Shown piece by piece: positions 38,208 to 47,479 of a stretch of DNA of 64,000 bases. The position numbers were made by a program, and so were the translations under genes. The first letter of the stretch is position 1; each line of letters opens with the position of its first letter. The notes beneath the pieces were generated by a model that worked only from the letters and a program-made list of their open reading frames with translations, searched no databases and had not been told where the DNA came from. Origin of the DNA: Deltaproteobacteria bacterium IMCC39146 (GTDB lineage Bacteria > Desulfobacterota > Desulfuromonadia > Desulfuromonadales > BM103); contig JARUHP010000015.1 in NCBI GenBank assembly GCA_030005635.1, positions 34,689-98,688 of the forward strand. The letters run 5' to 3'.

Positions 38208-38248
38208 TTATTCACTCTTCAGCGTCACCTCCTATGAAGGATTCTGCT

Positions 38249-39277
38249 ATGGATATCAGCTTCAAGAAAACCAATGGACCCCTCGACGATCTGCTCAATG
38301 AAATTCTCTCTATGGCCGAAGTCAACCATCCGGACACTATTCGGGAGATGCTGATCAGCGCCTTGAAAACCGGCCAGGAGAATGACTATCTCGCTGATTT
38401 GAAGATGTTACGTACCACCATGAAGGAGATGCGTTACACCAGCAAGATGTTCGGTCCTTACCGGGATCGCAAAAAGGTGACGATCTTCGGTTCTGCACGA
38501 ACCTCCCCTGACGAGGCGATCTACCAGAAGTGTGTGACCTTCTCAAGGCAGTTGGTGCGGCTCGGTTACATGGTGATTACGGGAGGTGGTCCCGGCATCA
38601 TGCATGCGGGTAATGAGGGTGCGGGTGCGGAGAATTCTTTTGCCGTGAATATCAGGTTGCCCTTTGAACAGGGAACCAATCCGGTCATGGAGAACAGCGG
38701 TCACTCGATCACCTACCAGTATTTTTTCAACCGCAAGGTGGCTTTTCTCAAGGAAGCGGATGCGGTCGTGCTGTTCCCCGGTGGTTTCGGGACCATGGAT
38801 GAGGCGATGGAGACCCTGACCCTGATCCAGACCGGCAAGAACCCGCCGATACCACTGGTTCTGGTTGACGATGATGATGGCAGCTATTGGGAACCCTGGT
38901 TTGATTTTATCAAGGAGGTTATGCTCAAGCGCGGTCTGATCTCCGGTGAAGATTTCAGTCTCTTTACCATTACTCGGGACCCTTTTGAAGCCGCGCAGAT
39001 CATTCACGACTTCTACAGGATCTATCACTCGAGTCGGTGGGTCGGCTCAACCTTTGTTATTCGCCTCAACAAGTCGTTGAGTGCGGAGAACCTGACAACT
39101 CTGGAAGGGGAGTTCAGTGAAATCCTGGAGCCTGGCAGTCATCTGGAATTGACCAGTGCCTTAACGGAAGAGAAGGATCAACCGGATCTTGTCGATCTGC
39201 CGCGTCTGGTTTTCAAGTTCAATCGACGCAACTATGGTCTGCTCAAAGCGTTTCTGCGAAGACTTAATTCCTTCTGA
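38249..39277 (+). CDS. LOG-family (TIGR00730-type) Rossmann protein, long form
   Basis: 342 residues from ATG at 38249, which has AAGGA seven bases upstream; an ATG at 38234 lacks a ribosome site. The core holds GGGPGIMHAGNEGA and PGGFGTMDEAMETLTLIQTGK, the nucleotide-binding and catalytic motifs of LOG phosphoribohydrolases, which release bases from nucleoside monophosphates. An N-terminal helical part (about 75 residues) and a C-terminal part beyond the usual 200-residue LOG core are extra. Long LOG homologues of this size occur in proteobacteria; their substrate is uncertain. Confidence 0.87.
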   Translation: MDISFKKTNGPLDDLLNEILSMAEVNHPDTIREMLISALKTGQENDYLADLKMLRTTMKEMRYTSKMFGPYRDRKKVTIFGSARTSPDEAIYQKCVTFSRQLVRLGYMVITGGGPGIMHAGNEGAGAENSFAVNIRLPFEQGTNPVMENSGHSITYQYFFNRKVAFLKEADAVVLFPGGFGTMDEAMETLTLIQTGKNPPIPLVLVDDDDGSYWEPWFDFIKEVMLKRGLISGEDFSLFTITRDPFEAAQIIHDFYRIYHSSRWVGSTFVIRLNKSLSAENLTTLEGEFSEILEPGSHLELTSALTEEKDQPDLVDLPRLVFKFNRRNYGLLKAFLRRLNSF

Positions 39278-39412
39278 CCGCTCAGCTTTCAAGAAAGGCC
39301 TTTTCTGCCTGTCTTTTTGGTCGGTGGCCTTAACTATGCAGTCAGGTCGATGGAGGTTGCTCTACGCATCGAGCACAACATTCCCAGCGCAGCGTAGAGC
39401 TTTCTTTTGCGG

Positions 39413-39440
39413 CATTTTCTTTGTCGCCACAAAGAAAATG
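39413..39440. repeat. perfect 12-bp hairpin with CGCC loop
   Basis: CATTTTCTTTGT pairs with ACAAAGAAAATG. The surrounding TTTCTTTTGCGGCATTTTCT resembles REP-like elements seen after genes in several proteobacteria; that comparison is from memory. Confidence 0.7.
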
Positions 39441-39448
39441 ACGTTGCT

Positions 39449-39472
39449 GTCGGGCAACCCCGACGGTTTTTT
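39449..39472 (+). terminator. intrinsic terminator for the plus-strand unit ending with the LOG gene
   Basis: GTCGGG pairs with CCCGAC around CAAC, followed by GGTTTTTTGC. Confidence 0.8.
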
Positions 39473-39493
39473 GCTTTTGATTTGTATAAGGAT

Positions 39494-39531
39494 AAAAAAA
39501 AGAGAGCAACAGATTAAGGTCTGTTGCTCTC
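39494..39531 (-). terminator. intrinsic terminator after lpdA
   Basis: On the minus strand GAGAGCAACAG pairs with CTGTTGCTCTC and is followed by eight T. It lies 46 bp after the lpdA stop. Confidence 0.92.
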
Positions 39532-39576
39532 AGCTTGCTTTACTGGTCTTGGTTTTGAGAAACCTTTTGTCAAAAT

Positions 39577-40986
39577 TCAGGCGTGTACCGCCTTGCCGAA
39601 TGCGCCGAGGGCTGCTTCCTTGAAGGCTTCGCTGAGCGTCGGGTGAGCGTGCATGGTCAATGCGATGTCCTCGATGCTGCCATCAAAGGACATGATGGTG
39701 ACGGCTTCACTGATCAGTTCGGAAGCACAGGGGCCAATGATGTGCACACCGAGTATCCGGCCGCTCTCCGGGTTGGCAAGAACCTTAACAAAGCCATCTA
39801 CGTTATCCATGGCGCGGGCTCGACCGCTGGCCATAAAGGGAAAACGTCCGGTCTTGTAAGGGGACCCCTGCTCTTTGAGTTGTTCCTCTGTTGCGCCGAT
39901 AGACGCTACTTCAGGGTGCGTGTAAACAACACCCGGAATCAGGTTGTAGTTGACGACAGGATTCTCTCCAGCCAACTTTTCGACCAGAACAACACCTTCA
40001 TCCATCGCCTTGTGAGCGAGCATTGGGCCGTGGATCAGGTCTCCAATGGCATAGATGTTCGGTACGTTGGTCTGGTAGTTTTCATCAACCGCGATACGCC
40101 TGGTCTCGTCCAGTTTGACCCCTGCTTCATCGAGGCCAAGCCCCTCAGTGCAAGGCTTTCGGCCTGCGGCCACCAGCACCTTGTCGCAGGTCAGTGTCTG
40201 ATCAACTTTTCCTTCAAGTGTCAGCGTGACGCCCTGAACGGTCGCTTCCATCCCCGAGACCCGGGTCCCGGAGTGGATTGTCATCCCTTGTTTCTGCAAG
40301 CTTTTCAGTAGCGCCGCTGTAACTTCCTGGTCGCTGGTCGGCAGCATCTGGTCGAGCATCTCAACCACGGTGACTTTGGACCCAAGGCGGAGCCAGACGG
40401 AGCCAAGCTCTAGGCCGATGTAACCACCGCCGATAACCACCAGGTGTTCAGGGACGGCAGTGTATTCGAGGGCATCGCGTGCCTGGCCGACGCGTTCGCC
40501 ATCCTGGGGTAAGTCGGGGATGTCGATTGCGACACTGCCGGTTGCGAGAATTACACGCTTGCCTTGTAGTGTTTGCTCACCTTCTGCTGTTGTGGCGACG
40601 ACCTGAAGAGGCCCTTCTGTGCTCGGCTTGGTGAGACGACCGCTACCCGTAACCAGGGAGATCTGGTTTTTCTTGAAGAGGCTGGCGATACCGCGAGTCA
40701 GTTTCGTGATGATGTCTTCCTTACGTTTCATCATCTTGTTGAGATCGAGGCCAGGTGGATCAACGAGGATGCCGTGACCGGCAAACTTGTCGCGGGCTTG
40801 AACAAACAATTCACTTGAATCAAGCAAGGCCTTGCTCGGGATGCAGCCTTCGTTAAGACAAGTGCCGCCAAGAGCGTTGCGCTTTTCGATGACAGCAACA
40901 CTGGAACCGAGTTGAGCGGCACGAATCGCGGCGACATAGCCACCGGGGCCGCCACCGATGATAATCAGGTCATAGGTTTCACTCAT
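39577..40986 (-). CDS. lpdA: dihydrolipoyl dehydrogenase (E3)
   Basis: 469 residues, ATG at 40986 with GGAG upstream. Flavoprotein that reoxidises the lipoyl groups of the E2 subunit with NAD. FAD fold IIIGGGPGGYVAAIRAAQLG, redox disulfide GGTCLNEGCIPSK (Glu where Val is usual), NAD fold VVIGGGYIGLELGSVWLRLG and the C-terminal catalytic His-Glu in HAHPTLSEAF. Third gene of the sucA-sucB-lpdA unit, separated from sucB by a large palindrome. Confidence 0.96.
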   Translation of the reverse strand: MSETYDLIIIGGGPGGYVAAIRAAQLGSSVAVIEKRNALGGTCLNEGCIPSKALLDSSELFVQARDKFAGHGILVDPPGLDLNKMMKRKEDIITKLTRGIASLFKKNQISLVTGSGRLTKPSTEGPLQVVATTAEGEQTLQGKRVILATGSVAIDIPDLPQDGERVGQARDALEYTAVPEHLVVIGGGYIGLELGSVWLRLGSKVTVVEMLDQMLPTSDQEVTAALLKSLQKQGMTIHSGTRVSGMEATVQGVTLTLEGKVDQTLTCDKVLVAAGRKPCTEGLGLDEAGVKLDETRRIAVDENYQTNVPNIYAIGDLIHGPMLAHKAMDEGVVLVEKLAGENPVVNYNLIPGVVYTHPEVASIGATEEQLKEQGSPYKTGRFPFMASGRARAMDNVDGFVKVLANPESGRILGVHIIGPCASELISEAVTIMSFDGSIEDIALTMHAHPTLSEAFKEAALGAFGKAVHA

Positions 40987-41002
40987 TTAAACTCCAGGCA
41001 AT

Positions 41003-41144
41003 AGTGGCGCGTGGCGAGTAGCGCGCGGCGCGGAAAATCAAGAAGGCCCTTTGTAAGACTTTAAGCAAGCTTCATACAGAGGGCGTTTTCTTGAGGTTGT
41101 CTTTTTTTGAACTGTCACGCCACGCGCTGCTCGCAACGCGCCAC
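41003..41144. repeat. large palindrome between sucB and lpdA
   Basis: Left arm TGGCGCGTGGCGAGTAGCGC and right arm GCGCTGCTCGCAACGCGCCA are inverted. A second, inner pair is TCAAGAAGGCCCT (left) and AGGGCGTTTTCTTGA (right). The whole 140 bp can fold into one interrupted hairpin between two genes of the same enzyme. It could act in RNA processing or as a mobile repeat; no second copy lies in the window. Confidence 0.8.
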
Positions 41145-41153
41145 GTGAGCTCT

Positions 41154-42368
41154 TCAGAGCTCAATGAACAGCTCAGAAGGGTCTTCGATGTATTTTTTAA
41201 TCAGTTTAAGGAAACCGACTGCTTCGCGACCGTCGATAAGACGGTGATCGTAACTCAGGGCCAGATTCATGATCGGCTTGATGACAATCTCACCGTCTAC
41301 AACGGCTGGTCGGTCCTGAATCGAGTGCATGCCGAGTACGCCGCACTGAGGCGGGTTGATGATCGGTGTGCTCAGTAGCGATCCGTAGACGCCACCGTTA
41401 GTGATGGTAAAGGTGCCACCTTCAAGATCGGCCAGAGTCAGTTTGCGGGCGTTGGCCTTGGTGGCGAGAGCGGCAATCTGTTGCTCGATTTCGGCAAAGG
41501 TCAGCTGGTCTGCATTACGCAGAACCGGCACGACCAATCCGCGGTCGGTGCCGACAGCGATGCCTATATCGTAATAGTGGTGATAGACAATATCGCTGCC
41601 GTCGATGCTCGCATTGACAGCCGGAAATTCCTTCAGGGCCTCAATGCTGGCTTTGACGAAGAAGGACATCATGCCCAGCTTGATGCCATGCTTCTTTGTG
41701 AATTGCTCCTGGTGCCGTTTGCGAATCTTTTTGACCCACGACATATCCGCTTCATTAAATGTCGTCAACATGGCGGTCTCTTGGCGGGCCTGAAGCAGGC
41801 GTGCCGCAATCCGTTGTCGAATCGGAGTCATGGCCTGACGGGTAATCGGCCGGTCATCGCCATCTGTTTTTGCCTTTACCGTGGAGCTCTCAGGCTTCTT
41901 GGGCTCAGCTTGCGAAGCAGCGGTTTTGTCGTGGGTGAGTACATCATCCAAAATGACCCTCCCGTCACGACCGCTGCCAGCGACCTTTTGCAGATCAATG
42001 CCACGCTCTTCGGCCTGATGACGGGCGGCGGGATTCGCGGGTGCTTGTGACTCCTGCTTCTCGAGTGAGTCTGTCGCGACAGGAGTCGCGGTCTTGGGCT
42101 TTTCTTCAGCTGTCTTTGGTGGAGAAGCCGGCTCAATATCACCCTCTTCAAGAGTGGCGATTAAAGTGCCAATCGGCACTGTCTGTCCTATCGGGACGAC
42201 AATGTGCAGAATACCAGAAGCTTCCGCAGTCAATTCGACATTGACCTTGTCAGTTTCCAGTTCGCAAATGATCTCGTCTTTAGTGACAGAATCACCATCT
42301 TCTTTAAACCAGGTTGCTACCAAGGCTTCGAGAATCGATTCGCCGACTTCAGGTATTTTGATCTCCAT
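41154..42368 (-). CDS. sucB: 2-oxoglutarate dehydrogenase E2, dihydrolipoyl succinyltransferase
   Basis: 404 residues, ATG at 42368 with AAGGAAAG upstream. N-terminal lipoyl domain with the modified Lys in ETDKVNVELTAEASG, a linker rich in Ala, Pro, Lys and Glu, a short E1/E3-binding domain (AARHQAEERGIDLQKVAGSG) and the catalytic trimer domain ending in LSYDHRLIDGREAVGFL with HxxxDG. It transfers the succinyl group to CoA. sucA lies 16 bp upstream. The lipoyl group needs LipA, encoded about 4 kb away. Confidence 0.96.
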   Translation of the reverse strand: MEIKIPEVGESILEALVATWFKEDGDSVTKDEIICELETDKVNVELTAEASGILHIVVPIGQTVPIGTLIATLEEGDIEPASPPKTAEEKPKTATPVATDSLEKQESQAPANPAARHQAEERGIDLQKVAGSGRDGRVILDDVLTHDKTAASQAEPKKPESSTVKAKTDGDDRPITRQAMTPIRQRIAARLLQARQETAMLTTFNEADMSWVKKIRKRHQEQFTKKHGIKLGMMSFFVKASIEALKEFPAVNASIDGSDIVYHHYYDIGIAVGTDRGLVVPVLRNADQLTFAEIEQQIAALATKANARKLTLADLEGGTFTITNGGVYGSLLSTPIINPPQCGVLGMHSIQDRPAVVDGEIVIKPIMNLALSYDHRLIDGREAVGFLKLIKKYIEDPSELFIEL

Positions 42369-42384
42369 TTATCTTTCCTTATGG

Positions 42385-45075
42385 TTAGGAATCGGTTGAT
42401 TTGCCAAGGGCTGCGTCAATGATCTGTTGTTGTTCTTGCTTGTGGCGACGGTGCGAACCGACGGCGGGCGCTGCTGCAGCCCGACGACCGCAATATTCAG
42501 GGTTTTTGCCTATGGCTCGGCCCAGTCGGTATTGCAGGTGTGGCCAGGGTCCCATATTCTTCGGCTCTTCCTGAACCCAGGCAATGCGCTTCGCGTTGCT
42601 ATAACGATTTACTGCTTCCTGTAATACCTCCTGGTGGAGAGGGTAGAGCTTCTCTATGCGCAACAGGCCGACGTCATTTCTGCCCTCAGCTTCAACCGCG
42701 GCCTGGAGTTCGTAATAAATTTTGCCGCTACAGAGAAGCAGTGTCTTAACTTGTTCCGGCGGTGTGGTGCAAGGCAGAATCGCCTGAAAGGAGCCTTCAC
42801 TCAATTCTTCAAGGGTGCTGCTGCAGGCAGGAAGGCGCAGGAGACTTTTCGGGGTGAAGACGATTAATGGCCGACGATAGGGGAGTTTGCACTGCCGGCG
42901 CAGGAGATGAAAAAGTTGCGCCGGGGTGCTTGGATAGGCGACGTGCATATTGTTGTCGGCACAGAGATTCATGAAGCGCTCAATGCGGGCGTTCGAATGT
43001 TCTGGCCCCTGGCCTTCGTAGCCATGCGGTAGAAACATCACCAGACCGCTGGAGCGGTCCCACTTGGTGCCGCTGGTGCCGATGAACTGATCGATGATGA
43101 CCTGAGCGCCGTTGGCAAAGTCACCAAACTGGGCTTCCCAGATTGTCAGGCCGTGCGGTGTCTCCAGTGAATAACCGTATTCAAGGCCCAACACAGCGGC
43201 TTCAGAGAGCATGCTGTCGTAAATTTGGATTGCTGCCTGGCTTTTCTCAAGGAAGGCCAGAGGGACATAAAGTTGCCCGGTTTTCTGGTCAACCAGGGTT
43301 GAATGTCGTTGGTTAAATGTGCCGCGACGGGAGTCCTGTCCCGAGAGGCGCACTGGGGATTGCTCAATCAATAAGGAGGCAAAAGCGAGTGCTTCAGCGT
43401 TGGCCCAGTCGATGCCTTCACCTTTGAGGATACTCTCTTCGCGTCGTTTGAGAAGGCGTGCAATTTTAGGGTGAGCGTTGAGTTTCTCAGGCAGGCTGGC
43501 CATACGCGAGCCCAGTTTTATGAGGGTTTCCGCGTCAACCTTGGTCTCCGGCTCTTCCCGTGTATATTCGCGTTTTATGCCCGTCCACTTTGCTTGGAAA
43601 CCCACATCTGTTTGTGGTCTGGTTTCTCCTTCAAGGGCCTCTTCAAGCCGCTGAGTTATCTTGTCGACACGTTCCTTGACCGATTGAGCCTCAAGACCAC
43701 CTGCAATCAATTGTTGCGCGTAAATTTCATGTAATGGGGGTCTCTGGCGGATCTTCTCGTACATGAGTGGTTGGGTGAAAAAGGGTTCGTCTCCCTCGTT
43801 GTGGCCATGGCGACGATAGCAAATGACTTCAACGACCACATCTTCACCGAACTCTTGGCGATATTCCAATGCCAGGTTGGTCGCATAAACGGCGGCTTCA
43901 GGATCTTCGCCGTTGATATGGAAGATAGGTACCATGAGCATTTTAGCGATATCGGTGGCGTAGAGGGTAGAGCGTGCGTGGGCTGGTGTGGTGGTGAAAC
44001 CGATCTGGTTGTTGATGACCAGATGAAACGTGCCACCCGACTGGTAGCCATCAAGCTGGGAGAGGTTAAGAACTTCCGGCACCAAGCCTTGACCTGCAAA
44101 AGCGGCATCTCCATGAAGCAGTACTGGCAACACTCTTTTCTTGCCGCCAGGCCCATAACTGACATGACGGGCTCGACACCTGCCGATCACCACGGGATCG
44201 ACAGCTTCAAGGTGGCTGGGGTTGGCCGCCAGGCTGAGATGTATATTGTGTCCGGAGGGGAATGATAGGTCGGTGGAGTACCCCTTATGATACTTCACAT
44301 CGCCATCGCCCACAAATGCCAGTTCGAGATTGTCCTGGAATTCGGCAAAGATATTCTCCAGCGGTTTGTTGAAAATGTTGGCCAGCACGTTGAGGCGGCC
44401 ACGATGGGCCATCCCCATAATCACGTCACTGACGCCTCTTTCTGCTGCCTGCATCAACAAGGTGTCCAACAGTGGAATGATGGCCTCGCCACCTTCCAGC
44501 GAGAAGCGTTTCTGACCGAGAAACTTGCGATGAAGAAAGGCTTCAAAGAGGGTCGCTTCCTGAAGTTTCTCAAGAATATGCAACTGCTCGTCGCGAGCTA
44601 GCTTGGGTTGATTGCGGTTTTCTTCCATACGCTTCTTCAGCCAGGTCCGTTTTTTCGGATCCTGAATGTGCATGAACTCCACGCCAATTTTCCCGCAATA
44701 GGTTTCTTTGAGCAGGGCAATAATTTCACGAAGGGTGGCTTTATGCTTTGGAAAGCGTAGTGGGTAAAAGGTTCGGTCAAGGTCGTCTTCAGTGAGACCG
44801 AATGCCGCCATGTTCAGCTCTGCATGGTCGACCTGTTCGGGCGAGAGAGGATCGGTATTCGCCTGCAGGTGTCCGAGGTCGCGATATCGGTAAATCAGGG
44901 AGTCGACAGAGGACGTTTTGGCAGCCAGGTCGCTATCGGTCGCCGGAGCTTGCCTGGCAAGCTCGAAGCCTTCGAAAAAAGCCTGCCAATCGCTCGAAAC
45001 CTGGCCAGGATCGGACTTCCATAGTTGAAATTGTTCTTCCAGCCACTGAGGGCTGACATTGCTGGCTATACTCAT
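42385..45075 (-). CDS. sucA: 2-oxoglutarate dehydrogenase E1
   Basis: 896 residues, ATG at 45075 (MSIASNVSPQWLEEQF). Thiamine-diphosphate decarboxylase of 2-oxoglutarate. Motifs: MGMAHRGRLNVLANI, HKGYSTDLSFPSGHNIHLSL, GDAAFAGQGLVPEVLNLS (TPP-binding GD) and RRHGHNEGDEP. Shorter than E. coli SucA (about 930) but complete at both ends. The presence of the full OGDH complex means 2-oxoglutarate oxidation can use NAD here, besides any ferredoxin-dependent route. Confidence 0.96.
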   Translation of the reverse strand: MSIASNVSPQWLEEQFQLWKSDPGQVSSDWQAFFEGFELARQAPATDSDLAAKTSSVDSLIYRYRDLGHLQANTDPLSPEQVDHAELNMAAFGLTEDDLDRTFYPLRFPKHKATLREIIALLKETYCGKIGVEFMHIQDPKKRTWLKKRMEENRNQPKLARDEQLHILEKLQEATLFEAFLHRKFLGQKRFSLEGGEAIIPLLDTLLMQAAERGVSDVIMGMAHRGRLNVLANIFNKPLENIFAEFQDNLELAFVGDGDVKYHKGYSTDLSFPSGHNIHLSLAANPSHLEAVDPVVIGRCRARHVSYGPGGKKRVLPVLLHGDAAFAGQGLVPEVLNLSQLDGYQSGGTFHLVINNQIGFTTTPAHARSTLYATDIAKMLMVPIFHINGEDPEAAVYATNLALEYRQEFGEDVVVEVICYRRHGHNEGDEPFFTQPLMYEKIRQRPPLHEIYAQQLIAGGLEAQSVKERVDKITQRLEEALEGETRPQTDVGFQAKWTGIKREYTREEPETKVDAETLIKLGSRMASLPEKLNAHPKIARLLKRREESILKGEGIDWANAEALAFASLLIEQSPVRLSGQDSRRGTFNQRHSTLVDQKTGQLYVPLAFLEKSQAAIQIYDSMLSEAAVLGLEYGYSLETPHGLTIWEAQFGDFANGAQVIIDQFIGTSGTKWDRSSGLVMFLPHGYEGQGPEHSNARIERFMNLCADNNMHVAYPSTPAQLFHLLRRQCKLPYRRPLIVFTPKSLLRLPACSSTLEELSEGSFQAILPCTTPPEQVKTLLLCSGKIYYELQAAVEAEGRNDVGLLRIEKLYPLHQEVLQEAVNRYSNAKRIAWVQEEPKNMGPWPHLQYRLGRAIGKNPEYCGRRAAAAPAVGSHRRHKQEQQQIIDAALGKSTDS

Positions 45076-45218
45076 CGATACCCCTGTTGATGATGATCTG
45101 TTACGCGTGTTAACGCTATGGTAAATGCTGTCTTCCCGGGATTGTCCTCCATGTGTACCTATGTCATTTCTACATGCGACTCATGGCGACAGAAGGCCGG
45201 GAAAAATAAACTGTGCAA

Positions 45219-45247
45219 ATTATATCAAGGGGTTGCCGTTCAGGCAA
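45219..45247 (-). promoter_or_regulatory. candidate promoter of sucA-sucB-lpdA
   Basis: On the minus strand TTGCCT (45247-45242), then 17 bases, then TATAAT (45224-45219). It lies about 145 bp upstream of the sucA start, leaving a leader that could hold regulation. Confidence 0.6.
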
Positions 45248-45322
45248 ACGGGCCGAGGCTTAGAAGGAAGGCTTTTACCTCTTGACTGAAGATTCTGTCA
45301 TGCCCTTTGTGGCCGGGAAACC

Positions 45323-46312
45323 TCAAGTCTGCCCTTTTGAATTGCAAACACCCTTTTTGCATGAGAGCTCCGGGTCGTAAGGCAGGTCATCGAGAAAGCG
45401 TTCGGCCTGTATCGCCGCCATGCAACCGGTCCCTGCCGCAGTCACCGCTTGACGGAATTGTTGGTCCTGAACATCGCCGGCGGCAAAGACTCCGGAGATA
45501 CTGGTTTCCGTGCCGTTTTTGGTGAGCAGGTAGCCTTCGTTATCCATCTCAAGTTGACCTTCAAAGAGAGCAGTGTTTGGATTGTGGCCGATGGCAATAA
45601 AGATGCCATCGCAGTTTATCTCGGCCTCCTCGCCGGTTTTAAGGTTTTTGATACGGGTTCCGGTTACGCCGCTTGTGTCAGTGAGAATCTTTGTGATCGC
45701 GGAATCCCATTTGAAGCTGATTGCCTTGTTGCCCAGTGCCCGGTCAGCGAGAACGGGTGTTGCCCGTAGAGAATCACGGCGATGGACAACGGTGACCTTC
45801 TTGGCAAAGCGGGTCAGAAAGACAGCTTCTTCCATGGCGGTGTCGCCACCGCCAACGACAACGACTTCGCGGTCACGATAGAAAAACCCATCGCAGGTTG
45901 CACAGACTGACACCCCCTTGCCGTAGAGCGACTCTTCGTTGCCCAGGCCGAGAAGCTTTGGTGAGGCTCCGGTCGTGATAATCAGAGAGAGGCAGCGGTA
46001 GAGCTCTTCTCCCACCCAGAGTCTGATGGGACGTTCCTGCAAGTCAACCTTGGTGACGTCACCCTCGACAAATTGAGTGCCGAAACGCTCTGCCTGAAGT
46101 TTCATCTTTTCCATCAGTTCCGGCCCTTCGACCCCTTCCGGAAAGCCGGGAAAGTTGTCGACCGCCGTCGTGGTGGTTAATTGCCCGCCTGGCTGAAGGC
46201 CGTGGATCATCAGGGGGCAGCAACGGCTGCGCGCAGCATAGATAGCTGCGGTGAGGCCTGCTGGCCCCGAACCGAGGATGATCGTTTCGTAAATCAGGTC
46301 AGGATTGCTCAT
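45323..46312 (-). CDS. trxB: thioredoxin reductase
   Basis: 329 residues from ATG at 46312 (MSNPDLIYET). Its start overlaps the lipA end by 14 bp. NADPH:thioredoxin reductase with FAD fold IILGSGPAGLTAAIYAARS, redox-active CATCDGFFY, NAD fold VVVVGGGDTAMEEAVFL and C-terminal GVFAAGDVQDQQFRQA. A longer start at 46405 would read into lipA in another frame and is rejected. The C-terminal tail is slightly extended (CKKGVCNSKG). Confidence 0.95.
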   Translation of the reverse strand: MSNPDLIYETIILGSGPAGLTAAIYAARSRCCPLMIHGLQPGGQLTTTTAVDNFPGFPEGVEGPELMEKMKLQAERFGTQFVEGDVTKVDLQERPIRLWVGEELYRCLSLIITTGASPKLLGLGNEESLYGKGVSVCATCDGFFYRDREVVVVGGGDTAMEEAVFLTRFAKKVTVVHRRDSLRATPVLADRALGNKAISFKWDSAITKILTDTSGVTGTRIKNLKTGEEAEINCDGIFIAIGHNPNTALFEGQLEMDNEGYLLTKNGTETSISGVFAAGDVQDQQFRQAVTAAGTGCMAAIQAERFLDDLPYDPELSCKKGVCNSKGQT

Positions 46313-47189
46313 TGGAATCTCCCTCAAATTGTTCGGCGGCATGGTAGGAAGAACGCACCAGCGGCCCCGCTTCCACATGGGCGAAGCCGAGTTGCAGGCC
46401 AGCATCGCGTAAACTTGCGAATTCTGCAGGTTCTACATAGCGAACCACCGGCAGGTGGTGACGCGTTGGCTGCAGGTATTGTCCAAGTGTCAACATGCTG
46501 CACCCCGCTTGCTGGAGGTCCTGCATGACAGCGGGAATCTCATCCATGGTTTCCCCCATGCCGAGCATCAGACCCGATTTGGTTGGAATCTCAGGAGCTG
46601 CTTGCGCGGCTGCAGCAAGCAAGGTCAGAGAGCGCTGGTAGTCAGCGCCAGCCCTGGCCAGAGGATAGAGCCTGGGAACGGTCTCCAAATTGTGACCGAA
46701 GACTTCCGGTTCGGCCGCGAGGATCGTGCTCAATGCTTCGTGGTTGCCCTGCAGGTCGGGCACCAGTAATTCAACCCGACATTCCGGACGGTAAGCATGA
46801 ATCGAGCGTGTCACAGCTGCAAACTGGGCGGCGCCGCCATCTTTGAGATCGTCACGTGTGACCGATGTGATCACTGCGTGACTCAACTTTAGCTCAGCAA
46901 TGGCTTTGGCAACTTTGTCCGCTTCCTGTGGATCGACAGAAAGTGGTGTTTCGTGGGTAACATTACAAAAACGGCAATCACGGGTGCAGTGGTCACCCAG
47001 GATCATGAAGGTTGCCGTGCCCTGTTCCCAGCACTCCCCCTGGTTGGGGCAGGCCGCGCTGCGGCAGACGGAATGCAACCCCTGCTCGCGGTGCAGGCGA
47101 TCGATGCGGGCGTAGTTTGGCCCTGCAGGAAAACGAACTTTGAGCCAATCGGGTTTACGTGGTGGGCGGGTCGTCATAGTCATTGCCAT
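46299..47189 (-). CDS. lipA: lipoyl synthase
   Basis: 296 residues, ATG at 47189 (alternatives at 47183 and 47177; none has a clear ribosome site). Radical-SAM enzyme that inserts two sulfurs into octanoyl groups. It has both clusters: the auxiliary cluster cysteines CRSAACPNQGEC and the radical-SAM triad CTRDCRFC, plus the C-terminal RSSYHAAEQ serine ligand region. It is located next to the OGDH genes whose E2 it serves. It overlaps trxB by 14 bp. Confidence 0.96.
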   Translation of the reverse strand: MAMTMTTRPPRKPDWLKVRFPAGPNYARIDRLHREQGLHSVCRSAACPNQGECWEQGTATFMILGDHCTRDCRFCNVTHETPLSVDPQEADKVAKAIAELKLSHAVITSVTRDDLKDGGAAQFAAVTRSIHAYRPECRVELLVPDLQGNHEALSTILAAEPEVFGHNLETVPRLYPLARAGADYQRSLTLLAAAAQAAPEIPTKSGLMLGMGETMDEIPAVMQDLQQAGCSMLTLGQYLQPTRHHLPVVRYVEPAEFASLRDAGLQLGFAHVEAGPLVRSSYHAAEQFEGDSNEQS

Positions 47190-47337
47190 ATCAGAGGTCG
47201 CAAGGGCTTAAAAACAGTGAATTTAATAATAACTGATAGAGTGCCGGTAGGCTATGCCTATCGAGATGATTTTATCGAAAAGAGTTTCGGAGAAGCAGCA
47301 GGATAACCGGCCTGGCGATAGGGCTATACAGAAAGAA

Positions 47338-47369
47338 GCTGCCACTGGTTTGATGGCAGCCAGTTTTTT
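47338..47369. terminator. hairpin with T tract between rubredoxin gene and lipA
   Basis: GCTGCCA pairs with TGGCAGC around nine bases. The plus-strand tail has CAGTTTTTT and the minus-strand tail TTCTTTCTG. It probably ends the rubredoxin transcript upstream of lipA; the better T tract is in the plus direction. Confidence 0.55.
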
Positions 47370-47380
47370 GTGGTGTATCA

Positions 47381-47412
47381 GGCGTCCCGGCCTGTGTATC
47401 GACCGGGACGCC
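47381..47412. other. perfect 10-bp hairpin, GGCGTCCCGG stem
   Basis: GGCGTCCCGG pairs with CCGGGACGCC around a 12-base loop, just beyond the terminator-like hairpin. It has no T tract. It may be a processing or stability element of the rubredoxin mRNA tail. Confidence 0.6.
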
Positions 47413-47479
47413 GAGTCTGACAAATCTCAATTCGTTTATCTTCTCTTGCTATTGAGGTTGGGGCGTTTAACTTCGTAGC

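Larger units (their letters stand above)
39278..39576. other. gap between LOG gene and lpdA
   Basis: No gene is seen. It holds three hairpins: a perfect 12-bp stem at 39413-39440, a plus-strand terminator at 39449-39472 and a minus-strand terminator at 39494-39531. The two transcription units converge here. Confidence 0.7.
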
